Program-made: the position numbers and the translations under genes
From: Apis mellifera
Lineage: Eukaryota; Arthropoda; Insecta; Hymenoptera; Apidae
Length of the DNA stretch: 64,000 nucleotides
Assembly: GCF_003254395.2 (NCBI RefSeq)
Contig: NC_037648.1
Span: 1,653,868 to 1,717,867, forward strand
Reading direction: 5' to 3'
Notes under the pieces: generated by a model
What the model saw: only the letters and a program-made list of their open reading frames with translations
Told to the model about the DNA's origin: nothing
Databases searched by the model: none
Part shown: positions 51,581 through 62,919 of the stretch, one piece after another
Numbering within the stretch: the stretch's first letter is position 1
Layout: every line of letters begins with the position of its first letter

Positions 51581-52099
51581 CATGTAAAATTCATCTTTTC
51601 GAAAAACAGGTGTAAATTTCATTAAAGTAGAAAGATAATATAGCAATACCTCTTGTGAATGTAATAAGGATGAAAGATTGTATCACAATTTGTCCTTTTT
51701 GACGATTATTTCGTAATTCGAATAACAAAAATTGTTGCAAAATGCAAAATAAAATAAAGAGTTGTTCTATACGTATCACATACGCCTTCAGTTTAACTTT
51801 TACTCGAGATATTCCGACTCTTATAGTTTTCTATAAAGCATCGTCGGACCAATTATATTCAAGTAAACGAATGCTCGCTTTTCATTGGTGCAACGATGCT
51901 ACATACATTGTTGTTATATTCCATCTTTTTCAGTTAGTTACTATATAAAATATTCGCATTTCGTTACGATTACTGTAATAATGCAAAATAATTATATAAT
52001 ATATAATTATATATTTAATATAATTTGTATAATATATGTATCTTTTGAAATTCAAAACTTAATTCAGTATATAATTGTGAATTCGATTATGCAGTATCC

Positions 52100-52107
52100 T
52101 GACGTCA
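52100..52107. promoter_or_regulatory. Full CRE palindrome TGACGTCA, copy 1
   Basis: Exact cAMP-response-element palindrome, followed by TCGCAAC, at the end of duplication copy 1. Confidence 0.5.
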
Positions 52108-52571
52108 TCGCAACCATCATGTAAAATTCATTAAAGTAAAAAGATAATAGCAATACCTCTTGTGAATGTAATAAAGATGAAAGACTGTATCACAATTTGT
52201 CCTTTTTGACGATTATGTCGTAATTCCAATAACAAAAATTGTTGCAATCACGTACAATTTAATTTTTACTCAAGATATTCCCACTTGTATAGTTTTCTAT
52301 AAAGCATCGTCGGACCAATTATATTCAAGTAAACGAATGCTCGCTTTTCATTGGTGCAACGGTGCTACATACATTGTTGTATATTCCATCTTTTTCAGTT
52401 AGTTACTATATAAAATATTCGTGTTTCGTTCCAGTTACTGTAATAACGCAAAATAATTATATAATATATAATTATATATTTAATATAACTTGTATAATAT
52501 ATGTATCTTTTGAAATTCAAAACTTAATTTATTATATAATTGTGAATTTGATCGTGCAGTATCCCCACTCC

Positions 52572-52579
52572 TGACGTCA
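52572..52579. promoter_or_regulatory. Full CRE palindrome TGACGTCA, copy 2
   Basis: Same CRE and same downstream TCGCAAC as copy 1, kept in the second copy although the bases just before it differ (an added CCACTCC). Confidence 0.5.
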
Positions 52580-52590
52580 TCGCAACACCA

Positions 52591-53949
52591 TCCAATTTTT
52601 AGGCTGTCAGTCCACGCAAACACGTCGGTAATGTTGGTCTATTTCCTAACCTCGCGTGACGAATTCTTTGTTTCGTTACATTTTGTGTACGTATAACAAC
52701 AGTGATGGAAAATTCGTGGAACAAATCTTCGATTACGAATCGTAAACGAATCGTAACATTCGAGGACGAATACGTACGACGTAAATTTACGCGTGTCGAT
52801 TAGAAAGAAAGACGTAAACACATCGAGCCACACAATTCGCCACAATTCTTCGAGCTATGGAAGAACGAACAACGTACGGATCGTCGAGAAATCGAGGCAT
52901 CCTTTGCAAGTTCGAGGTTCGCGTCGTCCCAGGGAATCCGCTATGCCGCCCACGTCGTCGCCGATTACCGGGAGGTATACGTGAAAGGTAAGGGCAGTTC
53001 GATCGAGGATAACGATCGTTTATCGGCGCCAATGAACTATCGTCCTCTTGTCGACAGATCGATTCGAGGAAATGGAGAATTGCGGTAATTGCGATAAGTA
53101 ACGCGATACACGATCGCCAGAAAGAACGATTTCGCGGTGGAGAGAGATGTTAATCGCTCGTACAAAAAATTTAAAACATTCATAGATATCTGAACCATTC
53201 GAATCGACAGATCTACTTCTCGCGTCGCGAAACTGCGTCGTTTTCTAAGATGGCGTCGCGCAAAGAAAATTTCATGGTTAACCTATACAATAATGTCGAG
53301 AATGAGCATACAAAGCCACGTTATTCGAATAATCTACGGAATATCGAATAATATATCGAAAATTTTTTGTATTTAAGAAAATCGAAAAGAAAATAACAAT
53401 TTTTAATATAAATCGACTGTGAAATTCCATTTCATCTAATTTATCATCGTCAATTATCCGTTACGTGATACTATTGGCATTTTAAGGTTATTTTCTAACT
53501 TTTACAAATCAATGATAGAACTAGTTACTTTTTGCATAGATACCATAATTTTTTAGTGAAATAATAACATATTGTTGCGATAATCATCGTTTATTTTAAT
53601 GAAATTTTACCAAAATATTTACGATATGATTGAAATAGCATAGATAATTCATAATTTATAAATTGTCGACAAATATGAAATAGTAACGAAATAATACGAA
53701 GATTTCTCTTCTCGAATACACAAAACTTTACAATCGTTGTGCATTAATCTTCTTCGTATTTTCATAGTTTTCCACATCCCTCTTCAATTTTTACGATATC
53801 CACCCCACGTATGAAGAAAAAGGGACATCGAGGGGAAGCAAACGAGGCGGGTAAGAAAAAAAGAAAACAAGAGGCATGACGGAATATAAGTGAAATCGCA
53901 ATAATTACAGGCGGCACGGATCGCAAATCCTGCAATACGGTAGTCGGTA
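52591..53949. other. Intergenic DNA upstream of the plus-strand gene
   Basis: 52600-53280 is CpG-richer; 53340-53780 is AT-rich. Contains AAGATGGCG at 53247-53255, a YY1/Pho-like core that is also a strong start-codon context (see next entry). Confidence 0.4.
53250..53351 (+). CDS. Possible small open frame, 33 codons
   Basis: ATG in AAGATGG context, beginning MASRKENFMVNLYNN and ending at a TAA. Good start context but short, no recognised family, and the ATG overlaps a motif that may instead be a regulatory site. Confidence 0.12.
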   Translation: MASRKENFMVNLYNNVENEHTKPRYSNNLRNIE

Positions 53950-54577
53950 GGCGGTATGGCCTACCAACAGGCGCATACAGGTATACGCAAGCTCTTTGTC
54001 GGACGGAGGTGGAGTACGGGTTATATTGGCGCCACCTCCTGCACGGTTAAGCGAGCGACCAGGGCAGACTTACGCCTTACGCCTCTCTCACTCTCCAACC
54101 CCACCCTCTGCCTCGCCGCGCTATCTCGCTCGATCTCCCTTTCTCTCTCCCTCTCTCCCTCCTTTCTCCACAGTTCCACAGTCCGTCGCTGCTCGTTCTC
54201 CCTCGCTGCTTTTCCCCTTCCCACCGCTCCGCTCTCTCTTCCACTCTTTCCTCTCACTCTCTCTCTCTACCTCCCTCTTTCTCTGCCCTCCCGCCCCTTC
54301 CTCGTACACGGCTCGTTCGCTCGCTCGCTCGCTCGCGCTCTGCCCTCCTCCCGTCCCTCTCTCCTCGCTGATGCTGCAACTCCGGCTCGGCTAACCCAAC
54401 CTAACCCGCGGGCCAACTTCATTCCACGCCGACTGACCACCACCGACGGCCGTCGTCGTCCTCGACGCCGTCGTCGTCGTCGTCATAGAACGCGGGTCAC
54501 GCGACACGCCGTGTCGACGTCGTTACCGTGTGTTCGTGCGTTCGGTTTTTTCGCGGCTCTTCTATCCTCGAACGTTT

Positions 54578-54610
<33 letters not shown>

Positions 54611-54885
54611 GTATATATATATACATATATATATATATCCCTTGGTTCACGACGTGTGAGGGGGAAAAAGAGGGAAGGCTAAGAAACGAGAGAGAGAGAG
54701 AGGGAGAGGGAGATAGATAGTGACCAAAGTGCGACGAAATATAGTTTTTCCTAGAGCGAACCGTTCAAGGGAGGAAATCGGGAGAAATCTGGGAACCAGA
54801 CACCTGGCGTGCAGAGACACGGATTGATCCAGACATCCCGTTTCGACCACCCCCTTACGATTGTTGAAACGAGGTGGGACCGATC
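53950..54885 (+). promoter_or_regulatory. Probable promoter and long 5' UTR of the 54.9-kb plus-strand gene
   Basis: This stretch is unlike its AT-rich surroundings: CpG-rich, with many CTCTC/GAGAG motifs (possible GAGA-factor sites), a (GCTC)n run near 54311-54335, CTAACCCAACCTAACCC near 54390, a (CGT)n run near 54450-54485, and a TA microsatellite at 54578-54638. It leads directly to the ATG at 54886. The 254-residue open frame across it is a product of pyrimidine-rich simple sequence. Position and composition suggest a CpG-rich insect promoter and leader; the transcription start is not placed. Confidence 0.45.
54578..54638. repeat. (TA)n microsatellite in probable 5' leader
   Basis: TATATA run interrupted by GTA/CATA steps; self-complementary, so it could fold on itself in RNA or single-stranded DNA. 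Confidence 0.9.
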
Positions 54886-54996
54886 ATGGACATATCGGAA
54901 GATTGTTGGGAGCACGTGGGTCTGCTTCAAGAGGTCTCCGCCGCGGAACCACCCCCGCCACCACCCGCTCCCGACTTCCTAATTCAGCAACAGGAG
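54886..54996 (+). CDS. First coding exon of an unidentified plus-strand gene
   Basis: A 37-codon exon starting at the ATG at 54886 (context CGATCATGG) and ending CAGGAG|GTGAGC, a strong donor in phase 0. The peptide begins MDISEDCWEHVGLLQE, continues to a run of six prolines and ends IQQQE. An acidic, Trp-containing head followed by polyproline and polyglutamine is common in transcription-factor activation regions, but this is composition only and I do not recognise the gene. The reading frame runs on past the donor into Phe/Leu-rich translation typical of an intron. Upstream lies a CpG-rich, CT-rich leader. No second exon could be found before 64000, so the first intron is probably at least 9 kb. 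The choice of this ATG over a GTG at 54874 is straightforward for a eukaryote. Confidence 0.65.
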
Positions 54997-57150
54997 GTGA
55001 GCAGCCCGTTTCTTTTTCTCTTCTTTCTTTCTTTCTTCGCCTCTTGTTCGCGATCGAGCGTCGTTCGATCGATGCGAAAAAAGCGCGGGAGATTGGATAT
55101 ATATATGCGTTGCGTTATACGCGGTTTTTCGCAAAGTGTCGTCGGTTTTATATTCTTTTAATTTTAATGCTATAGCTATTTGCGTTATTTTTTTTTTTTT
55201 ATTATTCGTCGGAAAAGTGTATGTATGTACGGTTATTAAGATAATATTACAAGGAGACATGGTATAATTATTGGTTAATTGCTCGAGATAAAGGGATAAT
55301 ATGTATAATTGACATTATCGTTAAAGTGACGTAAGATTTTTTAATTTTTGTACTTATCAGTCATTACTAGATTTTCTTCTTCGTTCTCTAAGTAGGATAA
55401 GAGAAAAAGAAAAAAAAATCAAGAGTAGGCTAGTTGCGGTATAGAGATAAAAGATATCGGTCGATTTTCCTTTGGAACATGGTGTTCATATTAAGTGGAA
55501 CTTGTACATTTAATAAAGCTAAAGTATTTAAAGTAATTTATATGCACGTACTTGGCGCAAGTATACCACGCGTTATCGTAATAATAATAATAATAATAAG
55601 TGTGTGCCGGTTTTGTTTCGTCGGGAACAAACGTATTCCAGTAAAGCGACCGTTTCAAAAATGGTTGTCGAAATTGGTAACAACGATATCGTAAATTAAT
55701 TTAATAATCGTCGCGAATATATCCAACATTGTTGGCGGTGGAATCGATATTTCATGCGAAACGGACGATTGAGATCGATAAAAAAAAAAAAAAAAAAAAA
55801 ATTCTATTCTCGGGTGGGAATGTTTTGCACAACGACCACTTGGTCAACGAATTTCAATTGTAGATATGAAATCAAATCTCTGTTACCCTCTAATTGATGC
55901 ATTACGAATTAAAACCGCACGCGATCATCTAGTATTATATAGCTTTTATCGCGATATTTCGATGGCATCGCTGCACTTTTCTCCCGAACAATTTCCCCAA
56001 CGACATCGAATCACTTTTATCGAATTAATCGCCCGATATATATATATATATATATATATAGCTTCTCGCCAATTATTCCCAACGCGTATCGAAATCTTCA
56101 ATTTCGAATTTCGAATCTCAATCCTTCTTTCTACTTGTTGTTTCTAAATGTATCTATAAAACACGCGAAATTCGCTTCTCGACAATTAGCGAAAGGACAC
56201 GAGCAGGTATCGGGGAGACGTTAGAAAAAATTTATGACGTATTGTTACCGTGTGAAACTAGTCGCCTCGGTGGTGGGGGACCAACTGCCTTAACACGCAT
56301 CCGCAAGAAGTGGCCGCGCATATAACGAATTAAACACCGTAATTCTCTGCCCTTCTAAAAGCATCGTGTATCCAAGCAGCAGGACGTGACAGAACTTTGA
56401 AATGGAAAGAACCGCAGCTGTCCCTCCCAGCTCGTTCTCTCGATTTCTCTGTTTGCTTAACCAGAGCGGCCGGTAATAATCGTGCTGCTCGATCAATCGG
56501 TAACGAAGAACTCGTGGATATCATTACGGCGTTCGAAGGAAGGAAGGAACGTGACGGTTGACCCGTGAGGGTCGAGATCTAAGAGCAAACGGGGGAGGGA
56601 GGGGGGGGGCGAACGGAAGGCATTCGGGCGCTCATTCCGTTTCAATTTCGGGGTAACGAGCCTCTCTCGCGGTTGAACGGTACGGATCCCGTGTATAGAG
56701 GGCGTCCGATGCCCTGTAATCATCCCTGAAATTATAGGCATTTATCCGCGGCATGAATGAACGGATAGGAAAGTTTAAGAAGATATCGGTGGCATCGAGG
56801 CGCGTCAGAGGCGCGTGCAGGGTCCCCTTTGGAGAACTCTTCGCCCCTTCTGCCAATTTCCGTAGGCACCTGCAGCTGTACAAGACTCGATCGAGAGGCC
56901 CAGATTCATGTATTCCGTTCTTCTTCTTCGTTATTTTTCCTTTTTTTTTTTAATTCTTTTTTGGGGGTACGTGTGCGTGCACATGGACGAAATTCTGGGA
57001 CACGAACTATGTATCGAGGCCCGGTTAATTCTTCCTTCCCGACGGTAATAACTGCGCCAACATAAGTTGCAATCAGCTGTCCGTACGTATGGGTGTGTAC
57101 ATTACGCGGCACGCATATTCGCGTGTGCATTATTATGATAAACGATTATA
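54997..57150 (+). other. Start of probable first intron of the plus-strand gene
   Basis: AT-rich unique DNA after the donor at 54997, with an (AAT)n run near 55577-55599, a poly-A run near 55780-55801, a (TA)n run near 56036-56060 and a CpG-rich island at about 56270-56900. Open frames here lack codon-like structure. No exon was recognised. Confidence 0.5.
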
Positions 57151-57156
57151 CTATAT

Positions 57157-57615
57157 AGGGTGTCCCAATTTTTAAAGTTTGTCAATACGTTAATAACCTT
57201 ATAAATAATAACGACGGTTATACGAGGCGTGCGCTTCGACAGATTTTTAATCGTAGATCGTTGAGATAAATTATCATATTATACAGGGTGTTACTTTTTA
57301 ATAATTCTTCAATACGTTTTCTATAATTAACGAATCGATCAGATGGGATGGGATTCTTAATCGTAGGAACAACTTTATCCGACATCGGTGACAAGTGAAA
57401 AAGTGAAAAAAAAAAGAAATGAACACGTACGATAGATTTATAAATTAAAAATTTTACATTATAAATTGTAACGTTTAGTAGTAGTTTGGGATAACGATAA
57501 TGGAAATTTTTTTTAAAAAATACACTCGCCTTTTCAGCCACTCGACGAACGGTTAAAATTCACGGTTGCTTATACGCGACGTCGAGCGTGAAAGAGAAAC
57601 TGTACACCCTGTATA
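57157..57615. mobile_element. Small TIR element (MITE-like) with a second, partial end
   Basis: TATACAGGGTGT at 57280-57291 is exactly inverted at 57604-57615, giving a 336-bp element bordered by TA. Immediately to its left, TATATAGGGTGTCCC (from 57153) starts a 125-bp stretch whose order of words (TTTTTAA, GTCAATACGTT, TTTTTAATCGTAG) resembles the element's own left part (TTTTTAA, TTCAATACGTTT, TTCTTAATCGTAG). This looks like a duplicated or nested left end. No coding content. Confidence 0.6.
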
Positions 57616-58635
57616 CACGTATGGATGTACACTCGGCGCCGTGTAGAATTCTCGAGAGCCGCTGCCGTTATTATTATTAAATTGCTTCCTTAGTGCACGC
57701 GAAGAATTATAAACAACTGATATACACATCCTTGCGGCGTTGTTGCTCTTCCTCCTCCTCCTCCTGCTGCGGCTGATTTTAATACGTTTCGGAAGATTAA
57801 AACATTAAGCGCTCTTCTTTTCTCCCCGCGTTGCACAACAATTGTTATTACGAAAGGAAATAAAGGAGTTTCGATCTCGAATCGAGCGTTTGAAAAGAGG
57901 AGGGGGGATAATTACGAGCTTAATTTTAATTTACGAAATATTTTCTTTCCAATTTCCTAAATTTGATATTATTGATGGATGGATAATAAATGAAAAATTC
58001 TTCGTTGAATATTTCGCGAAAATTGAATTTTCTACGATAAAAACGGCTCGTGTTGGGATGAAAATAGTTAATTAAATTTAGGTTTATTTAGAGAGAGAAA
58101 AATTGCGTCTATAAAGACGATAATTTTATTAAATAGCATTCGAACTTAAGAGACGCAGTTTCTCGTAAGTTCGTTTAAATAAATTAAATTAGTTAAGAAA
58201 GATTCAAATTGCATTAAGGAAATAGATTCGTGAATATCACGTTGTTTCATCCATTATTTGTATCCAAAATCCGTTCGAACAAATAAATAAGATTCGAGTG
58301 ATTAAAAAATATTTATGAAGATATAAAATTGTGTTCTAATAATAATCCGTTGCATCGTTCAAGGCCCGTTTAAATAAAAATAAATAAGTTAGATTAAAAA
58401 AGGGGGGGAGGAAAGAAGAAGAAGAAGAAAAGAAAGGAAGAGAAAACGCACACGAGGAAGGAATACGAAAATCGAGGATCGAACTCGTGTTCACCTATGC
58501 TCGAGTAATGAGTCCCGATATTCCCACACGGGCCCATTCTGGCCCGCCGTGGGAAACTCATACGTGAGTCGTATCCCTCCGTCTTGAGAGAGAGAGACTT
58601 GCCCGTTTTTCGACCTGGCAAGATGCAAATATTAT
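57616..58635. other. AT-rich intron-like DNA
   Basis: A (CCT)n run near 57751-57768, then AT-rich unique DNA; a CpG-richer patch at 58440-58620 contains GGATCGAACTCG, which resembles a tRNA T-arm but does not fold into a tRNA. Confidence 0.4.
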
Positions 58636-60400
58636 TTCATTTCGTTTTTATATTTTTTTGAAACGATATCTTCGTCAATCGTCTTGGAAGAAATGCACAA
58701 ATGGTTTGGGAAATTATTATTTATTATATAATTTCATTTTTTTTTCTTCACCGAGTAATGAGAAAAGAAATTTTTCTCCATCATAATTTTTCAATCTCTT
58801 TTTCCTGTTCTCCATTAAAAAAAAAAATCTTCTTTGATGCAAAATCGCATGGAGGAGGAGGAAGAAATACACGGTTTGGAAAATTATTATTTATTGTATA
58901 ATTTCATTTTTTTTTAACATCCTTTATAAAAAAAAAAATTTCCTCCATCGTTATTTTTCAATCTCTTTTTCCTGTTCATTATTAAAAAAAAAAAAATCTT
59001 CTTTGACGCAAAATCACATGGAGGAGGAGGAAGAAATACACGGTTGGGGAAATTATTATTTATTGTATAATTTCATTTTTCTTTTTTTTTTTTTCTTCAC
59101 TGAGAAAATCATTGAATGACAGTAACATCCTTTTAAAAAAAAATAAATTTTCTTCGACGCAAAATGGCATGGGAGAGGAGGAGGAAGAAATACACGGTTT
59201 GGAAAATTATTATTTATAATTTCATTTTTTTTTCTTTACCGAGTAAAAAAAAATTTCCTCCATTCTTATTTTTCAATCTCTTTTTCCTCCATTAAAAAAT
59301 CTTCGACGTAAAATCGTATGATGGAGGAGGAGGAAGAAATACACGGTTTAGGAAATTATTATTTATTGTATAATTTCATTTTCATTTCTTCTTTTTTTTT
59401 TTTTTTCACTGAGAAAATCATTGAGAATGACGGTAACATCCTTCTTTAAAAAAGAAGAAAAAATTTCTTCCATCATTATTTTTCAATCTCCATTAAAAAA
59501 AAAAAAATCTTCGATTATCGCATGGAAGAGGAACAGGAAGAAATACATAGTTTGGAAAATTATTATTTATCGTATAATTTCTTTTCTTTTTTTTTTTTTC
59601 ATCGAGTAATGAAAATCATTGAGAATGACGGTAACATCCTTTTTAAAAGAAAAAGAAAAAATTTCTTCCATCATTATTCTTCAATCTCTTTTTCCTGTCC
59701 TCTGTTAAAAAAAAAAATCTTCTTCGACGTAAAATTACATGGAGAAAGAAGAGGAAGAAATACATAGTTTGGGAAATTATTATTTATTATATAATTTCAT
59801 TTCTTTTTTTTTCTTTTTTTTTTTCTTCACCGAATAACGAGAAAAAAATTCCTCCATTATTATTTTTCAATCTCTATTAAAAAAAAAAAATCTTCGACGC
59901 AAAATTACATGGAGAAAGAAGAGGAAGAAATACATAGTTTGGGAAATTATTATTTATTATATAATTTCATTTCTTTTTTTTCTTTTTTTTTTTTCTTCAC
60001 CGAATAACGAGAAAAAAATTCCTCCATCATTATTTTTCAATCTCTTTCCTATCCTCCGTTAAAAAAAAATCTTCAACGTAAAATCGCATGGGGGAGAAGG
60101 AAGAAGAAATACATAGTTTGGGAAATTATTATTTATTATATAATTTCATTTCTTTTTTTTTTTTTCTTCACCGAGTAACGAGAAAAAAAAATTTCCTCCG
60201 TCATTATTTTTCAATCTCTTTTTCCTCTTCTCTATTAAAAAAAAAATCGCATGGGGGAGGAAGAAATATACGGTTTGGAAAATTATTATTTATCGTATAC
60301 TCTTCACCGAGTAAAAAAAAAAATTCCTCCATCATTATATCCTTCAATCTCTTTTTCTTGTCCTCCGTTAAAAAAAAAAAAATCGCATGGAGGGGGGAGG
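58636..60400. repeat. Tandem array, about 150-210-bp unit, about 10 copies
   Basis: Units share GCATGGAGGAGGAGGAAGAA, ATACACGGTTTGGAAAATTA, TTATTTATTGTATAATTTCA, a poly-T run, CTTCACCGAGTAATGAGAA, CCATCATTATTTTTCAATCT and AAAATCTTCGACGCAAAAT. Copies near 59760 and 59931 are almost identical over about 170 bp. Confidence 0.9.
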
Positions 60401-62872
60401 AAAAATTCATCCGTGACTCTTTAATCGGAGGGGTAGGCACCGAAAAAACGACGCTTATTCGTCGCGAGGAGGGGGAGGGAAGGAATAAAAGGCGCAGAGC
60501 ACGTAGCAACTTCGTGAGAGAACTCGGCCGATTCGTACGATAACGACGGCGTACGAGCTGCTTCCGAATTGCTTCCTTTGCCGCGGTGCACGTCGCCGTG
60601 AAAATTGAAATGAGAAGTGGAACGAGGCCTGGCCTCCGTCGCGATTCGCACGTCCGTGGAATTCCACGGACGATCCCAAGACGGGTCGCAGGAACGCCCT
60701 CTGTTCCGATGCAAAGATATTCTGTTCTTCGCCGAATCGGAATGCGACGCGCGCCAATCCATCGTGTCCACCAATTGCCGGGAAAATGAAGCCTTCCCAG
60801 AGATTCGATAATTGGGATATTATCCTGCCGTGAAAAAAAATTAATTCCTCGCGAAGAGAACGTGTTTTAAATTTCGTTACTTTATATATCGATCGTATTT
60901 TTACGAATTAGCCGTGACTTTATCATCGGGAAATTTGTTTATTGCACACGACACTTAAAAATACCACGGTTAATATTCGAAACATATTTTACGTAAATGG
61001 GCCCGGTCGTGTAATGAACGAGTTCATTTGTCATTTTAACAAATAAAATAAGAAAGGAAAAAAAAAGTAAAGTTTCATACGCGTGGAAATCCGTAGCTCT
61101 TATCTAAGATACACCTTTCTCTCGACAATTATTTTTCCCTTAATGCCGCCCCTAAATATCCCCGAGATCGCTTTATGCCAGTCCTCCCCAGTTAGAAGTC
61201 GGGGCACCGTCGGACGATACGAGTCCAGATTCGAGCGTAAACCGACGAACAAGATTCCCGATGAAATTTATTAGCTAGCCGTAAATTATGGCGCGGTACA
61301 CCTGTGCTTTACCACGTTCGGGACTTGTCTCGGGCCCCGATCTTCACTTCACGAAGCGTCCCTTTACAGGGCCCGGGACGCTTGCACTTCCGGCCGAGAC
61401 ACGGAACCCTTTTTTTGATATCGAAGGTGCTCTCGAATCCTCTCGCTGTGCTTCGAATAGCTTTCGAAAAAAAGGCGGTTTCGTTATCCGGATAATCTTG
61501 ACGTTGCTCCGTTAAGGATACCGTAGTAACACTTTTACCACTTTAATCCAAACGCCAGCTGCTCCTCTTCCCTTTTAATTCCTCCGGGTCCGGATCCGAT
61601 CGCTTTGTATTAATTAGGCTTGATTAAACCATCTACCCAGATACGAAAATTTTCGTGAAATTTCGAATCATATTTGTCGAACTATTTCTTGGATTTTTAC
61701 AAGGGAAGATTAGTTAGTTTCGAAAAAATCAAGTTGTTGGAAATTGTAGTACGTATCTTCTTGTCAATTGAAATGTTATTCAATTATTGGAAAGGTTCAA
61801 AACGTGTAAAATTTTTCGATACATCGTTCGAAAGCTTTAGAGACGAATTCGTGTAACGTTTTTTTTTATTACGGTTACCCAGTCTCTACGAGCGTTATAA
61901 TGAGATATATTATATGGTTATAATGAGAGATATTATACGAGAGGTATACGATTCCCTAAAGACGGTGCTGCCATCATTTGCCAATTTCGAAGGTCGTTCG
62001 AAGCGACAGATAATACCTGTCTCGTTTATAAACCGACAGTCTCGCTAACTGACCTATTTCGAGGATTCCTTGGAGTGTAATGTCTCAAGCTATTGTCTGT
62101 TCAAGCTGAATGGACGACAGGGTAATGGCGGGCTTTACGATTTAGAGATTTAATATTCGCGCGGTAAGTGGCCGCCGCGGCTTGTGGGCCGCTTTACAAC
62201 GCGTCCGGGCCAGATTTACCCGTTTACGGTCCAATTTACTGTCGCGGTTAAAACCGTGCCGCGTGAATCACGTGGAAAGAATCGTCCATGTTCACGCGAA
62301 AACCGGCATAAATCCCTTTCCAGTATTTATTCGTTACTGCCTTCCTTCGAATATTTTGTCATTGTCTTTCTACACTCCTTTTTAACGCGAATAAATTGAC
62401 TTAAAGACGAGAATTTATTTCTAATATCGTGACAATCGTAAAAAAGTTAGAAAAATAACAAAGGAAATTTATTTATGTATCTCGGTGTATTCCGTGTTAA
62501 ATTATTCGTTTTACCGAGTCCAAGGACGATTTCGCCCGAATATGATCGACGACTCCCGAACATAGCCGATGATTCCCGAACGTATAACCACGAGAAGTAC
62601 GTATAACAAAATACCGTGTATATCGGTTTCACGGATAGAAAAATGCCTCGCCCAAGAAAATAACCCGCACGAATGCGCATAATTACAATCGCCCCGATGA
62701 AATATGAACGCAGTTAATCAAAACGCTTTTATTCGAGCGCGTTTCTCTTCGGTGAGGGGAAAAAAGAGAGGAAGGGGAAACATTACACGCTACACACCTT
62801 TGGCATCAATCTTCTCGAAATCGGGCTGGAATTATCGGGCATCGCGCGAGATGCATGAAACGATACGATACA

Positions 62873-62919
<47 letters not shown>

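Larger units (their letters stand above)
51581..52590. repeat. Tandem segmental duplication, two copies of about 0.5 kb
   Basis: Copy 1 runs about 51581-52107 and copy 2 about 52118-52590. Shared blocks include GCAATACCTCTTGTGAATG, ACAATTTGTCCTTTTTGACG, GCATCGTCGGACCAATTATA, TATATGTATCTTTTGAAATT and the terminal TGACGTCATCGCAAC. Copy 2 lacks about 50 bp that copy 1 has near 51735-51785. Divergence is a few percent by eye. Confidence 0.9.

Noticed and set aside
53956..54720. 254-residue plus-strand frame upstream of the orphan exon
   Set aside because: Composition-driven (Ser/Leu/Pro/Arg from CT-rich and CGT-rich DNA) and runs through TA microsatellite; better explained as promoter and leader.
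58440..58560. Possible tRNA from GAGTTCGATCCTCG on the minus strand
   Set aside because: The T-arm-like stem is only four pairs, and no acceptor, D or anticodon arms can be formed at correct distances.
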